The translations under genes were made by a program, and so were the position numbers. From Cinclus cinclus (lineage: Eukaryota > Chordata > Aves > Passeriformes > Cinclidae): a stretch of DNA of 64,000 nt. Position 1 is the first letter of the stretch; each line of letters starts with the position of its first letter. A model generated the notes under the pieces. It had not been told where the DNA came from. It worked only from the letters and a program-made list of their open reading frames with translations, and did no database searches. Of this stretch, positions 1-10,740 are shown piece after piece. The stretch spans positions 8,031,234 through 8,095,233 of the forward strand of contig NC_085059.1 in NCBI RefSeq assembly GCF_963662255.1, given 5' to 3'.

Positions 1-1149
1 GTTCAGCTCGAGCAGTGTTTGCCAGCTGGAGTGCAGTTGTTCTGAGAGAGAGATGAGCTATCTTTCCTCTCCACGTGGAGAAACAGCACAGTGAAGTGAG
101 CAAAACCACACAAAGTGCCCTGGTATTTCACTGCAGAGGTTTACTGCTGGAATGATTCTTGGAGAAAGAAATGCTCCACCACTTCAGGCAGTGCTTCCAG
201 AGCAGTGCCTGGCCAGGCTGGAGCACACAGGTGAAGTTCAGGCTTCTATCACTGCAATCCTTCTATGCACTTTATCAGTTGCTGGAGCTGTTTTTCTCTC
301 CTACAGGTGCAAGCTGCAGATGTGTGGTCAGGGCTACTGTCTGGGTAAATTTCCCCTCATTCTGCCAGGGATTGAGTGGCTGGGAATTGTACCTGCCCTG
401 AGCAGCTGCATTTGTGAGGAGACACATCCCATTACATCCTATTTACAACTTACCCTGTCAGGTTAGCACGGAGAACATTAGTTTGAGAACAAGGCGATAA
501 AGATTCATATCATGTGAATTGGAAAGGAGGTACAAACATCCGCCAAGGTTTAAAATAAGTGCAAAAGGGCTTTTTCATAATTAAAACTGACATACACTGG
601 ATTTGCTAGTCTGAAGTTCTACAGCATGTCAGCATTACGTTAGAATAATTTTAAATATGCTGGAAACACAGCATGAGACTAAGTTCACACAGACTTGCAG
701 TTATACTGGTCAAACAGCACTAATCAAACTGTTTTACTTGATGTTTGATCTAAGGCCCATGAGAGTCTGGCTACTGTATTCAGTGGGCATGGAGTTCAAC
801 CCTTGATGAAACAGTACTTGATCCTTTCATAATTCCATTACTTATGTTACTTCCTGAATATATTATTTCTTAGATAATTCCTTACAAATAACTACCAATA
901 GGTAGAGCTCTTAAAAAAACCTCAGACCGCTTATTCTTGCAGTTTTCCTTTTCAACTCTTTCAAATCCTGTTTATTGCTGCATCCCTGCTTCCTTAGTAT
1001 CGGGGAGAAAAGGGGGGTAGATACTACTAGAAATACTTCTACATGCTCTTAGCTACAATGCATCGCATCTCTTATGTTCATCTTAGAAATGCTATTTTAG
1101 TCACTGGTGTTTTATTAAATTAACTGCTGCAGTGTGGCCATATTTTACG
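1..1149. other. unique non-coding DNA, no gene seen
   Basis: The first 450 bases are moderately GC-richer than what follows. From about 480 onward the sequence is AT-rich and interrupted by stops in every frame. I recognise no protein similarity in the short open frames around 150-470. A splice-acceptor-like tract ends at 306 and a donor-like GTAAAT follows at 345, but the 38-base interval is too short and isolated to call an exon. The perfect E-box palindrome at 68-81 is listed separately. Confidence 0.6.
68..81. promoter_or_regulatory. 14-bp perfect E-box palindrome
   Basis: TCTCCACGTGGAGA is a perfect 14-bp palindrome centred on CACGTG, the core bound by USF, MYC/MAX and CLOCK/BMAL-type bHLH dimers. 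The symmetry extends four bases beyond the core on each side, and the core keeps a CpG in a CpG-poor neighbourhood. Occupancy and function are inference only. A single site of this kind also arises by chance in 64 kb. Confidence 0.3.
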
Positions 1150-1485
1150 GGGAGTTGCAGGTACCCAACCCAGCTGTGCATGTCAGCGTTCCACTGTGCG
1201 CCCATTGCTCTGGGCTGTCACTGGAGCATCCCTGAAGGGAGCCTGGCTCCATCTTGGTCTCACCCCCCCTGTGGAATTCACACACATTCCTGAGACCCCA
1301 AGCATTCCCTTTGACAGCCTGGATAGGCTGAACAGTCCCAACCCTCCTGTGGAGATGATTCAGGCCCTTCAGCACCTTTGTGGCCTTTTTCTGGACTCTC
1401 TCCAGTACCTCCAGATCTCTTTCGTACTGGGGAGCCCCAGAACTGGACACAGTGCCCCAGACACCACGAGGATAACATTTATTCT
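1150..1485 (-). mobile_element. CR1 LINE fragment, end of ORF2 (truncated)
   Basis: Read on the minus strand, this segment encodes the stretch APQYERDLEVLERVQKKATK followed by KGL. It closely resembles the well-conserved region near the C-terminus of the CR1 reverse-transcriptase ORF2, just downstream of the polymerase domain. The plus strand shows the matching landmarks: CTGAACAGTCCCA, TGGACTCTCTCCAGTA, and CTGGGGAGCCCCAGAACTGG. The reading frame decays after the conserved block, and neither the 5' polymerase/endonuclease portion nor the terminal short-repeat tail of CR1 is present. This is therefore a dead, internally and 5'-truncated copy. The adjacent A-run at 1539-1563 lies on the wrong side and is the wrong type to be its tail, because CR1 does not end in poly(A). 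Confidence 0.85.
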
Positions 1486-1538
1486 CAATAATATATAAAC
1501 TGAAGCATACTGTTACTGAATTATGAGAACTTATAACT

Positions 1539-1563
1539 AAAAAAAAAAAAAAAAAAAAAAAAA
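1539..1563 (+). repeat. poly(A) run, 25 A
   Basis: This is an uninterrupted run of 25 adenines, the longest homopolymer in the window. No recognisable SINE or processed-transcript body precedes it. It could be the tail of a retrocopy too short to recognise, or simple slippage growth. Confidence 0.9.
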
Positions 1564-2156
1564 TTAGGAAAATTGGAGTCAAATGTTTGTACAACCAGAC
1601 ACAAAGGAAATGAGATTTCAGGTGCATAATCAAGTAGATGAATACAGAGAACTTTTTTGCATGCTAAACAACAGAATAGTAACCATGTCTGTGGTGGAGA
1701 GGATGAAACGTGGCAGAACATCCATTAATAAGTATCTATTTTCCTTGGCAAATGCCTAATTATTCAGCAGAGTAATTTAATGTTCTGTATTAAGCTAAGA
1801 GGCACACAAATTAAAATACCCGCATCAATGGACTCTGCTCAGTATTCCCTGCTCACTTCCACCAAAACATTAACAAACCTCAACATTTTCCTGAAATCAG
1901 CTAGTAATGTATTGTACCCAGCACATGAGCCATTATATCACTAAAGCTGATTTTTCTACCAAACCACAAAACTGTCTGTCCTTTTAAGAATCCTCTCTGT
2001 CCATGTACTTTACCTCTTGCATATGCCAAAATGTAACTCAATTAAAGTTAATGTATGAAAATATCACAGTTTAGGACAAAGAAAAAAAAAAACAACTATT
2101 TTTTTTTTTCAGTATTTCTTCATTGCAAACACCCAAATAAAGCCAGTGAGAAGTGC
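1564..2156. other. unique AT-rich DNA, no gene seen
   Basis: AT-rich sequence with stops in all frames. The only structure I see is an A11 run (2082-2092) followed six bases later by a T11 run (2099-2109), a simple inverted repeat. Confidence 0.6.
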
Positions 2157-2205
2157 ATATATATATATATTATATATATATATATATATTATATATGCAT
2201 ATATT
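2157..2205. repeat. (TA)n microsatellite
   Basis: About 49 bases of alternating T and A, interrupted by TT/AT phase slips near 2170 and 2190 and by a GC dinucleotide near 2198. The interruptions suggest an ageing array. Confidence 0.9.
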
Positions 2206-5200
2206 CCAGGTAAAATAGGAGGCTTGAATTGGAAGCCCATGGAAACACTTGAAAAGCAGCTGATCACAGCATAAAACCAGAGAAAAACATTTCCAGGCAA
2301 AGCAGCAAGACTGTAAGGGAGAGAGGGGATCTACTGAAAGGAACCACTGTGTAGAAAGGGGCTTGCAGAATAGTTAAATGAGAAGTCTGTAAACCTTGAC
2401 CCAAAATATATATAAAAAATAAATACCTCAAAAGCTAATGGTCCATAATGCTAGATGCCAACAGGATTAAATCAAGTAAAAGAAAAGGATGAAACAAGGG
2501 TCAAAGACAAAGTATTGTATGGTATTATTTTAGGAAAATAAAAATAAGGAGTATTTAGCCACACTAGAAGATTTCTACTGATTAACAGTAAATTGGTAAC
2601 TGCAGTAGCTCAGAAATTAACAGCACTGAATAATAATGAACTTAAGAAGCAAGTAGCTGGACTTCTCACAAGGTATGCTATTTCTTTTAGTATCACAGTG
2701 AAGTGGAGAGAGTAAAAATGTTCCTGTCTTAAAAAGTACGACAAGCAAAGTCTGCATCAGTATCAGATAACCAACAAATAGAGCACTTGAAGGACGTGTG
2801 TTCATCAAACACCAAAACAATGCTATAAGAGGGTCAGACATCCTTAATATCCAATTTACCATATGAAATGAAGAAGCATTCGACTGGAACGTGTAGAGAT
2901 CACATTCCACATACTCTAACACATTACGTGCCAGTGGAATTAGCTATGAATTTACAGTAGAAAAATAGGATGTGTGTTTTAAATTGCACAATATCTACAT
3001 TTACATCCTAATTTTTCTTTTTGTTTCCTCCTACCTAAGGTCAGCTTCTGCTTGAGTACTCTAGAAAATGGACCTTAATGACAGTATGATTTTGAGCACA
3101 ACTGAGATTATTTGGCAATGCCACCCCTACCATGGGACGACGACAAGGGAGGGTTATTAGAAGCCACACTTTTATAATAAGCTTCTTCTGGGTTTTTTGT
3201 GAGTGTATAACAATGTTTTCATGTGTTTATCAAAACAATGCAGCAACAACACCTTTCAGCACTTCCTCTCATTGTGGAATCTGATAATTCCACATGCTTT
3301 GAGTCTCCCATCTGGAGCAGTGTGTGCAATAGCATTTTCTGCCTAAAGACTGGATTCAGGGAAGGACTTCCACCTGATTTGTAAGGATTGCACTAAACAG
3401 GAGGGCAGAGGTTACACTTGGACCAAGTTTGGGCATGAGCATGTTTAATTTGATCCTCAGTGTGCCTTGGCCCAAGTGAGCACCTGGCAGGCAGCACTGC
3501 ACGCAGGGGAGGTGACAGCCCCGGGCAGAGCCAGCTCCCAGCCTGCCTGGTTGGGCTCTAAGGAAATCTATCCCTGTGCCTGAGAACGGGCCCGTGGCAG
3601 GCTCATCCCACTTCCTTCCCCACACAGAGCCCTCTCCTCATGCACTGCATTTTTACCAATAACCATTTAACACAAAGCACAGACCAGGGCAGAGACGTGA
3701 AACCTGAAAGGAAAGGTTTAGGGTGCTACAGACCATGATTCTTCTGGTACCCCTTCTCACCTGCAGAATAGGGCTTGAATCCCCCGTCTGCATCATGGCA
3801 GAACTTCAGCTGGAGTGCGAGAGTAACTTGAGTGAAAAGACCATGAACTCAGGCTCTACATTTCCTGGGAGAAAGCTCTGGTTTTAGCAGATGGAGGTAT
3901 TGTTGTAGTCATGATAAATTAAGGGTACAAGCAAAACCTGCAGGAAAAGTTATTATGTTTCTAAGGCTAACTGAAGGCAGTGACACCAACCACCCCTGTT
4001 TTCAGGTCTGGAGATCTGTTGGTAGGCAGGATGGGCATTGGTACTGGTACCATTGCCTTCCAGTGGGCTCCAAATGGATGTGGGGGGGCTGTCAGAGCAT
4101 CCATCAAGGGCAGGGCTAGGAAGGGAGACAGATCAGCCCCAAATCATAACGCCATTCCCCCTTCCAAATCACTGCACACCATCATCTCTAATCACCTCCA
4201 GGCAAGTGATGAGCATGCATTAAGCCCACTTATGCAGACTGTTTTAATTATTATTACACATCACACTGCAAGCCTACATAAGACACATGGATTCATGTAT
4301 GGCAGAGCTCCACGTCAAGGTACAAACTGCAAGGTTTTGTTAATTTTTTCACTTTTTAAATGCCTGAGGTAAGGGCAACTTAAATACAATTTTCTATCAC
4401 CACGCCACGCTATCCTAACAATCCTGGGGAAATACAGCTCTGTCCAAGGGGCTCTCTCCAGCCCATCATAAGGGTAAAAAGATACCCCTTCACTTGGCTA
4501 AAACCCATCTGTCTGGAAGCTGGGAAGATGAACCTGCAGAAAGGGAGGGTACTGCATGCTCAGCTTTGCCCAGGAAGGTTCCACGTGTGGAGAACAGCCC
4601 TGAGCTCCCAGGCAGCTCAGCACCTGTCACTGCTGCCTTTGGGACAGTTTGCTGTCATCACTGAGGTCCCAGCAGGTACCCAGAGGGGCAGAACCCACCC
4701 TTTAGAAAGGAAGAGAGGCAGAAAGGACTGACACAACCTGAGTTTTGCACAACCTGAGCATGGGTTTTCAGGAAAGCGTTTTTTGATTTATATTGCTATA
4801 CTTCTTACAAGTTCATTACTGAATGTAACGCTTAGATTCTATTTTTTGATATGAACAATAACTTATTTCTTAGCCAGTCTCTCTTGCAGCCAGTTACTAT
4901 TGTCTCTTTTGTAAACTGCAGCCCCTCTTGTTGCCAGTAATATGTGATTTGGGGGAGTGATTTAAATGACAAAATGCTAACTTGCAACAACAAAAGAAAT
5001 GACACAATAAAAACTAAGCTTTAATAACTAAAAAGATCTTTAATTAAAATTGCTTTCTATTCAGGGGCTACAGTTTTCTTTAACCAGCTGCCCTATGAAA
5101 GTTATTACCTAAAATTTTCATTTTCTCAGTACACAGCTGCAGAAAAGATTTTATTCTGGTGAATGAAGGGCTGAACAACAGCAAGGACAAAGCTCACTTA

Positions 5201-6412
5201 AACTAACAATGCAGCCGTGGCAAAAGTCATAACCTTCTGCTGTCTTAGGGGAAGCACACTTTCTGAATATAATCTCTCTGATTATGCCTCGTATGCAAAA
5301 TGCAGTTTTATAGCTGCAGCTCAAATAGATTTCAGTATTGCCACTGAATACTAATCACTGATGCAAAAAACGTACAGCTCCCTCAAGGCATTTCAAAAAT
5401 CTTGATTATTTAATCAGTGCTCTTGATTTATAAGGCGAGCTGGTTGATGACTACCAAAATGTGACACATTGGACACTATCCAGATGGAATGCCAGTTTTC
5501 ATTTGAGGTTAAAGAGGTAAAACTCTACAAGAGAGGTTTTCCAGTACCCTGGACCAGAGCTAGAGTTATATCAGATGATAAATAAAACTTGGCAGTTTAG
5601 CTTGCACATAATATTTAAACAGAAACTTCACTGAATTGTCAGTTGTAAAATGAAGCAATCAACTTTCTTTCTGATTATTCTCCATTTCCACTATGGCCTT
5701 TTTATTTATTTCATGCCTTCCATCTTAATGTCCTCTTACATTTTTAAACAGGATCACTTTACCTTTTTACAAATCTATAAGTGGTGAGTGTTGCCTTTTC
5801 ATAAGCACTGACTTCCCCATCAGCTGGATGCAAAACTTTAACAGTTCAGTTTCTTTTTCCTGTAACCACATACATAAATATATGAATTTGAAAATATTTT
5901 TGTATCTTCATCTCTATAGGGAAACATAGGCTAAGGTATATATAACAATAATTGAAACTCCTGCCTTAAACAGCAATATAATTCCCAAAAATTTTTAAAG
6001 AAACTGATGCATAAATTATATCAATCTCAGAACAGATTCACTTCTGAGTTGCTTGGGCTTTTACAGTCCCATGCCCATCTTTAACTGTCATCAATGATTT
6101 CTGTTACACAGGGATTCCATATGAAATTTCTAATGTTTTTTCTATGAAGTCTTCAAGAAGCAGAAGGACTTCAGACCGAGAGAGCAAAGAATTAAATTCT
6201 TCTTTGGAACTTCATTCCAGGCCTGACCCCTAGAAGGGAGCATCACTTTGGGGATATTATTATGTGGATATAGAGGCCAAAGGTTTCAAACTCGTCTTGA
6301 AGGTGTGGCTGTTGCCAGAAGCAGTGACCAACACTAATATTCAAAGCAAAGACAACAACTACAGAGAATTGTTTTACCCAAATCCATGTTGGTGCTGCAG
6401 CAGAGCGCCCAA
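2206..6412. other. unique AT-rich DNA with one GC-richer patch
   Basis: Over 4 kb without recognisable coding sequence. A GC-richer patch spans about 3430-3640, and a smaller one about 4520-4730. Neither has a convincing exon with flanking splice sites or a recognisable peptide. The remainder (4750-6240) is AT-rich and unique. The stretch around 5390-5470 has a homeodomain-like, low-repeat texture (GATTATTTAATCAG and nearby), but I have no strong evidence for an element. Confidence 0.55.
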
Positions 6413-7179
6413 AAGTGGCAATGGAGCACCCAGAGGTGGCAAAGAGCATCCAGAGGTGGCAATGGAGCATCCAGAGGTGGCAATGGAGCTCCTAGAGGTG
6501 GCAATGGAGCACCCAGAGGTGGCAATGGAGCACCCAGAGGTGGCAGTGGAGCATCCAGAGGTGTCAATGGAGCACCCAGAGGTGGCAATGGAGCACCCAG
6601 AGGTGACAATGGAGCACCCAGAGGTGGCAGTGGAGCATCCAGAGGTGTCAATGGAGCACCCAGAGGTGGCAATGGAGCTCCTAGAGGTGACAATGGAGCA
6701 CCCAGAGGTGGCAGTGGAGCATCCAGAGGTGACAATGGAGCACCCAGAGGTGGCAGTGGAGCATCCAGAGGTGGCAATGGAGCACCCAGAGGTGGCAGTG
6801 GAGCATCCAGAGGTGGCAATGGAGCACCCAGAGGTGGCAGTGGAGCATACAGAGGTGGCAATGGAGCACCCAGAGGTGGCAATGGAGCACCCAGAGGTGG
6901 CAGTGGAGCATCCAGAGGTGGCAGTGGAGCATCCAGAGGTGGCAGTGGAACACCCAGAGGTGGCAGTGGAGCATCCAGAGGTGGCAGTGGAGCACCCAGA
7001 GGTGACAATGGAGCATCCAGAGGTGGCAGTGGAACACCCAGAGGTGGCAGTGGAGCATCCAGAGGTGGCAGTGGAGCACCCAGAGGTGACAATGGAGCAC
7101 CCAGAGGTGGCAGTGGAGCACCCAGAGGTGACAATGGAGCACCCAGAGGTGACAATGGAGCACCTAAAGGTAGCAGTGG
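6413..7179. repeat. minisatellite, 21-bp unit, about 36 copies
   Basis: Tandem array of a 21-bp unit that begins GGTGGCAATGGAGCACCC and ends AGA. There are about 36 near-identical copies over about 767 bp, with degenerate first and last units. The main variants are AAT versus AGT in the middle, CACCC versus CATCC, and GGTGG versus GGTGA. Variants alternate in 42-bp pairs over part of the array. Four-unit (84-bp) blocks are duplicated: the rare GTGGAACACC unit recurs exactly 84 bp apart (6946 and 7030). Because 21 is divisible by 3 and the unit has no stop, several frames on both strands stay open (heptads such as MEHPEVA, or GAPRGGN in another frame). I read these as by-products and not as proteins: there is no initiating context, no splice sites and no non-repetitive domain. 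Confidence 0.95.
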
Positions 7180-10089
7180 TCCCCAGCCGGTGCCAGCAGA
7201 GCTGCCTGTCATGGAACCAGCCTGTGCTCTGCCCCAGCCTTGCTTTGTGTCCTGGCTGGTATTTCTAGCTGAGCTATCAGTGATAAAGACAATAATGAAC
7301 ACAGATAACCCCAGCCATGGCACGTGATCAACCTACCAACTCGGCAGCACTGGACAGGCACTGACTTACAGGAATAACCCCAGGGAAGGCTGACTTGGAA
7401 GTTAAAAGCATCCTCACATCCCAGTGCAACCCTCTCAAGCCTTCTAAACCCAAAAGAATTAAAACTGCAATCCAAACGTGGGAATTTTGTGGAAAGTCTT
7501 ACTATAAATAACCAATAAAATTATGAAAAGTCATCATACTGACACACTGAAAAGTTACTAACACTCATAAAACATTGTTTCCATTCCTCATTTTAAAAAG
7601 AATTGCTAGCAAATCCATCAGCCTGGATTCCAATAGCACAGCAAAAGGAGTCCCAGGAGTGTGTATGACTCCTGTGCCCAGCACACCCCCCAGAGCAGAC
7701 ACACGTGTGTGGCAGCTCTGCCCACGTCAGCAGCCCCTGTGCCAAAGTGCTCCCCCAGTTCTAACAGTGACACTGTCATCTCCACACTGGCCTTGCATCC
7801 AAAGCTGCAGATTTGTATCCTGTTACAAAGCCAAAACATTTTAGTAACTGCAAGAGTTCACTTATAAAAATCTGTACAGTTTGGGCTTGTGCCCTTCATA
7901 ATGCTTTCTCTGTACATACAGGTTTTTTATCAACTGAAGCTTTTTGAAAGAATATCTCACTTGACTGGACTTGTGGGTAAGACAATTATGGGACAGTTCA
8001 AATATCTGCATTACTCCATTTTCTGTCAGTAATCCAAAAACTCTGCTCAAAACACAGATGGCTATTTCCCTGTCATCATCCACCTCCTCCACTGATCTCC
8101 TCCATTTCAACCACATTTCTCTGTGTCAGTATCCCTGAGTGGGGAAGTTTTGCACCTTCTATTTTCAGGGACGAGCTGCTAGCTGCTCTGTGAGGGTGTT
8201 TTGGTGGTGGGTGAGACAGTCCTGCTGCAGACAGCACTGCTGGGCAACTGCCTCAGGCTCGGGCTACTGCAGGCACAATGTCATAAATATATCACAGGTC
8301 CTCCCAGGCCTTGTGCCATGAGGACAGCGTGACAAAAATAGCTCGCAGGGATTGTGTCCCCACATTTGAGTCTTGCATGGCAGCAGCCACACAGCAGTAA
8401 AAGCACTGGAGCCAGAACCTGCCTATGCAGGTTAGTGGTTGCACTGCAGGAGAGACTGCTGGGCAAATCGTAACCCCAAAAGAGACAGGAATCTCTGTTT
8501 ACACAGAGCAAATGACACCACTGCTCCTCCAGTCCTGTCCTTCCCTCATGGGCCACGTAGCCTCACTTCATGCAGCTGTGTCAAGGGGTCAAAAAGCCAT
8601 TTCATAAAGGGCTCCATAGGTTTTGAACCTAGAAAAGGCCATAAAGCATATTCTGCTACTACCATTCCTTTCTGCCTCTGCTAGTTAAATTGGGGCAAAA
8701 TTTCAATTCTGCTTTGCTGGATCTAGCTAAGTTAGAGCCAGTTCTGGATGCATCTCAACCATGAATGGGAAGTCCCTCTGCAACACCTCTGGTAAAAAGC
8801 ACCAGGACAGTGACTGCCACCAGCTCCTCCACATCCTGGTGCAGTCACATGTGCAATCAGCTGTTTGCTCTTAATCCTTCTTCTTCTGTCTTCATTCCTG
8901 TATGTATCTCTCCACCTTCTCAAGTGACTTGTTTCAAAATATTAAAAAAAAAAAAACAAAAAAACCCTAAAACATTCTTGGCAAAGCATCTCATAAGAAA
9001 TACCCATTGGCTGGGGCTTGTGGCTAAAAGAACATCACAGAAAATGATCTGAATAATTCCATGCACCTGAAGGCTATAGATCCATTAGATCAGGACAGAG
9101 AGATGATGTATTTCAAGAAATTTTGGACTGCTATTTTTAATGTGTGGTAAGCATACTTGAATGCTGAAAATGAAATTATTCTTAACTGTTGTTAAACCAA
9201 CAACAGTGCAAAAATCTATGTTTAAAGAGCAACTTTTCTGTTTGTTTTTTTTTGCTGCACCCTACACTGCTGTACCTGAAACAAGAACCTGTTTTTTTTT
9301 TCCCAGTTGGCAATACAACTGTGTGAGGAAAGATCACACAGACTTTCTGTTCTTCAGAGAAGTTGGGTTTAAATGCTCAGCATTTCTGACTCTGAACAAA
9401 GAACTTGTTACAAGTAAAAAGCAATATCCTAATATTGCATCACAAAATTCTGCTTCAGAAAAATTACCAACAGTAACATCAAACCAGATAAAAGTTGTAC
9501 CTGAAAACATTATACATATGTAGGATTTTAGTGCAAACACTAATAAATTCCTGCTTTCAACAGTCATGTAGATTCCAATCTGAGTCCCACATGTGAGTGT
9601 ATCCTATTTGAAAACAGGTAGCAGGAAAAGAGACTACTCCTTTGCAGAATTTATACATGCACAATATATCACTAAAATAGAAAGTAACAATAAATTGACT
9701 TTATTAGTGGGAAACCTCCAATTTTTTTAGGACAACAAAAGGGCAATAGCATTTCAACCACTGGGAAAATTGAACGTTTCTGAAAATATACTACAATATA
9801 TGTATTAGAAGTAGGGAGAGGTAATCTATCTCCTTCCAGACAGATTATTCTGATTTTCAAGGACATAGAACTGGGACTTTATTCCTTCAGTTTACACACA
9901 CACCTTTGTCAGAAATAATGACCCACTTCAAAGGCAAGAAGTTTCATAGTGCTTAATTATGTGGCCTCTAACATGTCATGCTGATTGAATTCATATGATC
10001 TTACATATTTGGGCATCAGAAGCCCTTTATTTTTTCTTAATTAGAAACATAGATTCAATGCAACTTGCCAAGAAAATAAATTAAATCCA
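7180..10089. other. unique DNA, no gene seen
   Basis: Moderately GC-rich patches lie at 7180-7330, 7640-7820 and 8200-8900, with AT-rich sequence from 8940 onward. Short open frames occur on both strands, but none encodes a recognisable domain and none is bounded by convincing splice sites. A 13-A run and an A-rich stretch lie at 8944-8964. Two T9-T10 runs near 9245 and 9292 are the only other simple repeats. Confidence 0.55.
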
Positions 10090-10740
10090 TATACATCACC
10101 TCTGAGCAATAGCCCTGATTGAACAGGGCTGTTTAAATCTCTGTGGTTGGCAGTGTTCATCAGTGAATTTGTTTACAAAGTGGAAAGAATGAGATGCTGT
10201 CAAAGAATGAAAAATAAAAGCTAGATTTCTCAGGAAGGAGACATCCGTCTTTTTCTATTTGCAAATGCTGACGAGCAGGGTTTAAGGAGGGCTAATGTCA
10301 TCCATTCATCTTAATTAAAGAGTTAATTGCTCAAGTATCCTGATTTGGTTAGCTGATCTTAGTAACATGAAAAGCACTTGCTTCCATGTATTTTATTGAC
10401 CGCTGTAATGACATCATCAGCACGACCCAGGATTTATTCCTGCCCCAGCCTAAACTCGTAACTTTAATAGCCTCCTACATGATAAAACTTTCAAGAGAGA
10501 GGGAGTTCTTTAGCATGGCACAGAATACCGAGAGGTCTGTTCAGACCCTGTTAAAACGTCTCAGTTCAGCTGTCATTGAAGTATTACTTCAAAGTCTAGA
10601 GTCACGAAGATAAGTAAAAAGTAATTTTAAAGACTAGTTCTTGGCAAATGTATATATGGAAATAGCATAAACCATCGAAAAATCGCATATCGAATGGAAG
10701 CGAGAGACTTATTACTATTCAATTTTTCCCATCTGTAGTC
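10090..10740. other. candidate conserved non-coding element (CpG-retaining)
   Basis: This block stands out from its surroundings. It has no simple repeats. It has homeodomain-type motifs (TTAATTAAAGAGTTAATTG near 10311), a FOX-type TGTTTAC near 10170, and a short perfect hairpin (AGCCCTG at 10111-10117 with CAGGGCT at 10124-10130). It also keeps about ten CpG dinucleotides between 10400 and 10712, in a window where most stretches of that length have almost none. CpG retention and mixed motif content are typical of conserved enhancers, which resist methylation-driven decay or are selected. The open frame at 10386-10613 does not resemble a known protein. Conservation cannot be judged from one sequence, so this is inference. 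Confidence 0.4.

Noticed and set aside
307..344. Possible 38-base micro-exon between a pyrimidine-tract CAG and GTAAAT
   Set aside because: The splice-site-like signals are decent, but such pairs are common by chance. The length is not a multiple of three, and no neighbouring exon or recognisable peptide supports it.
1539..1563. Poly(A) run as the tail of the adjacent CR1 copy or of a processed pseudogene
   Set aside because: CR1 elements end in short direct repeats and do not carry poly(A). The run also lies on the 5' side of the minus-strand CR1 fragment. No gene-like sequence precedes it on the plus strand.
6413..7179. CRISPR-like array
   Set aside because: The units are contiguous with no unique spacers, the repeats are not of CRISPR type, and the DNA is vertebrate in character. 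The same reasoning excludes the arrays at 21.5 and 35 kb.
6264..7327. Open frames of 313-334 codons on both strands, repetitive heptapeptides
   Set aside because: They are produced by the stop-free 21-bp tandem unit. Frames on both strands are open at once, and there is no unique domain, splice context or initiation evidence.
10386..10613. 75-codon open frame in the CpG-retaining block as a coding exon
   Set aside because: The peptide is not recognisable. No acceptor/donor pair brackets it convincingly, and the CpG and motif content is better explained by a non-coding element.
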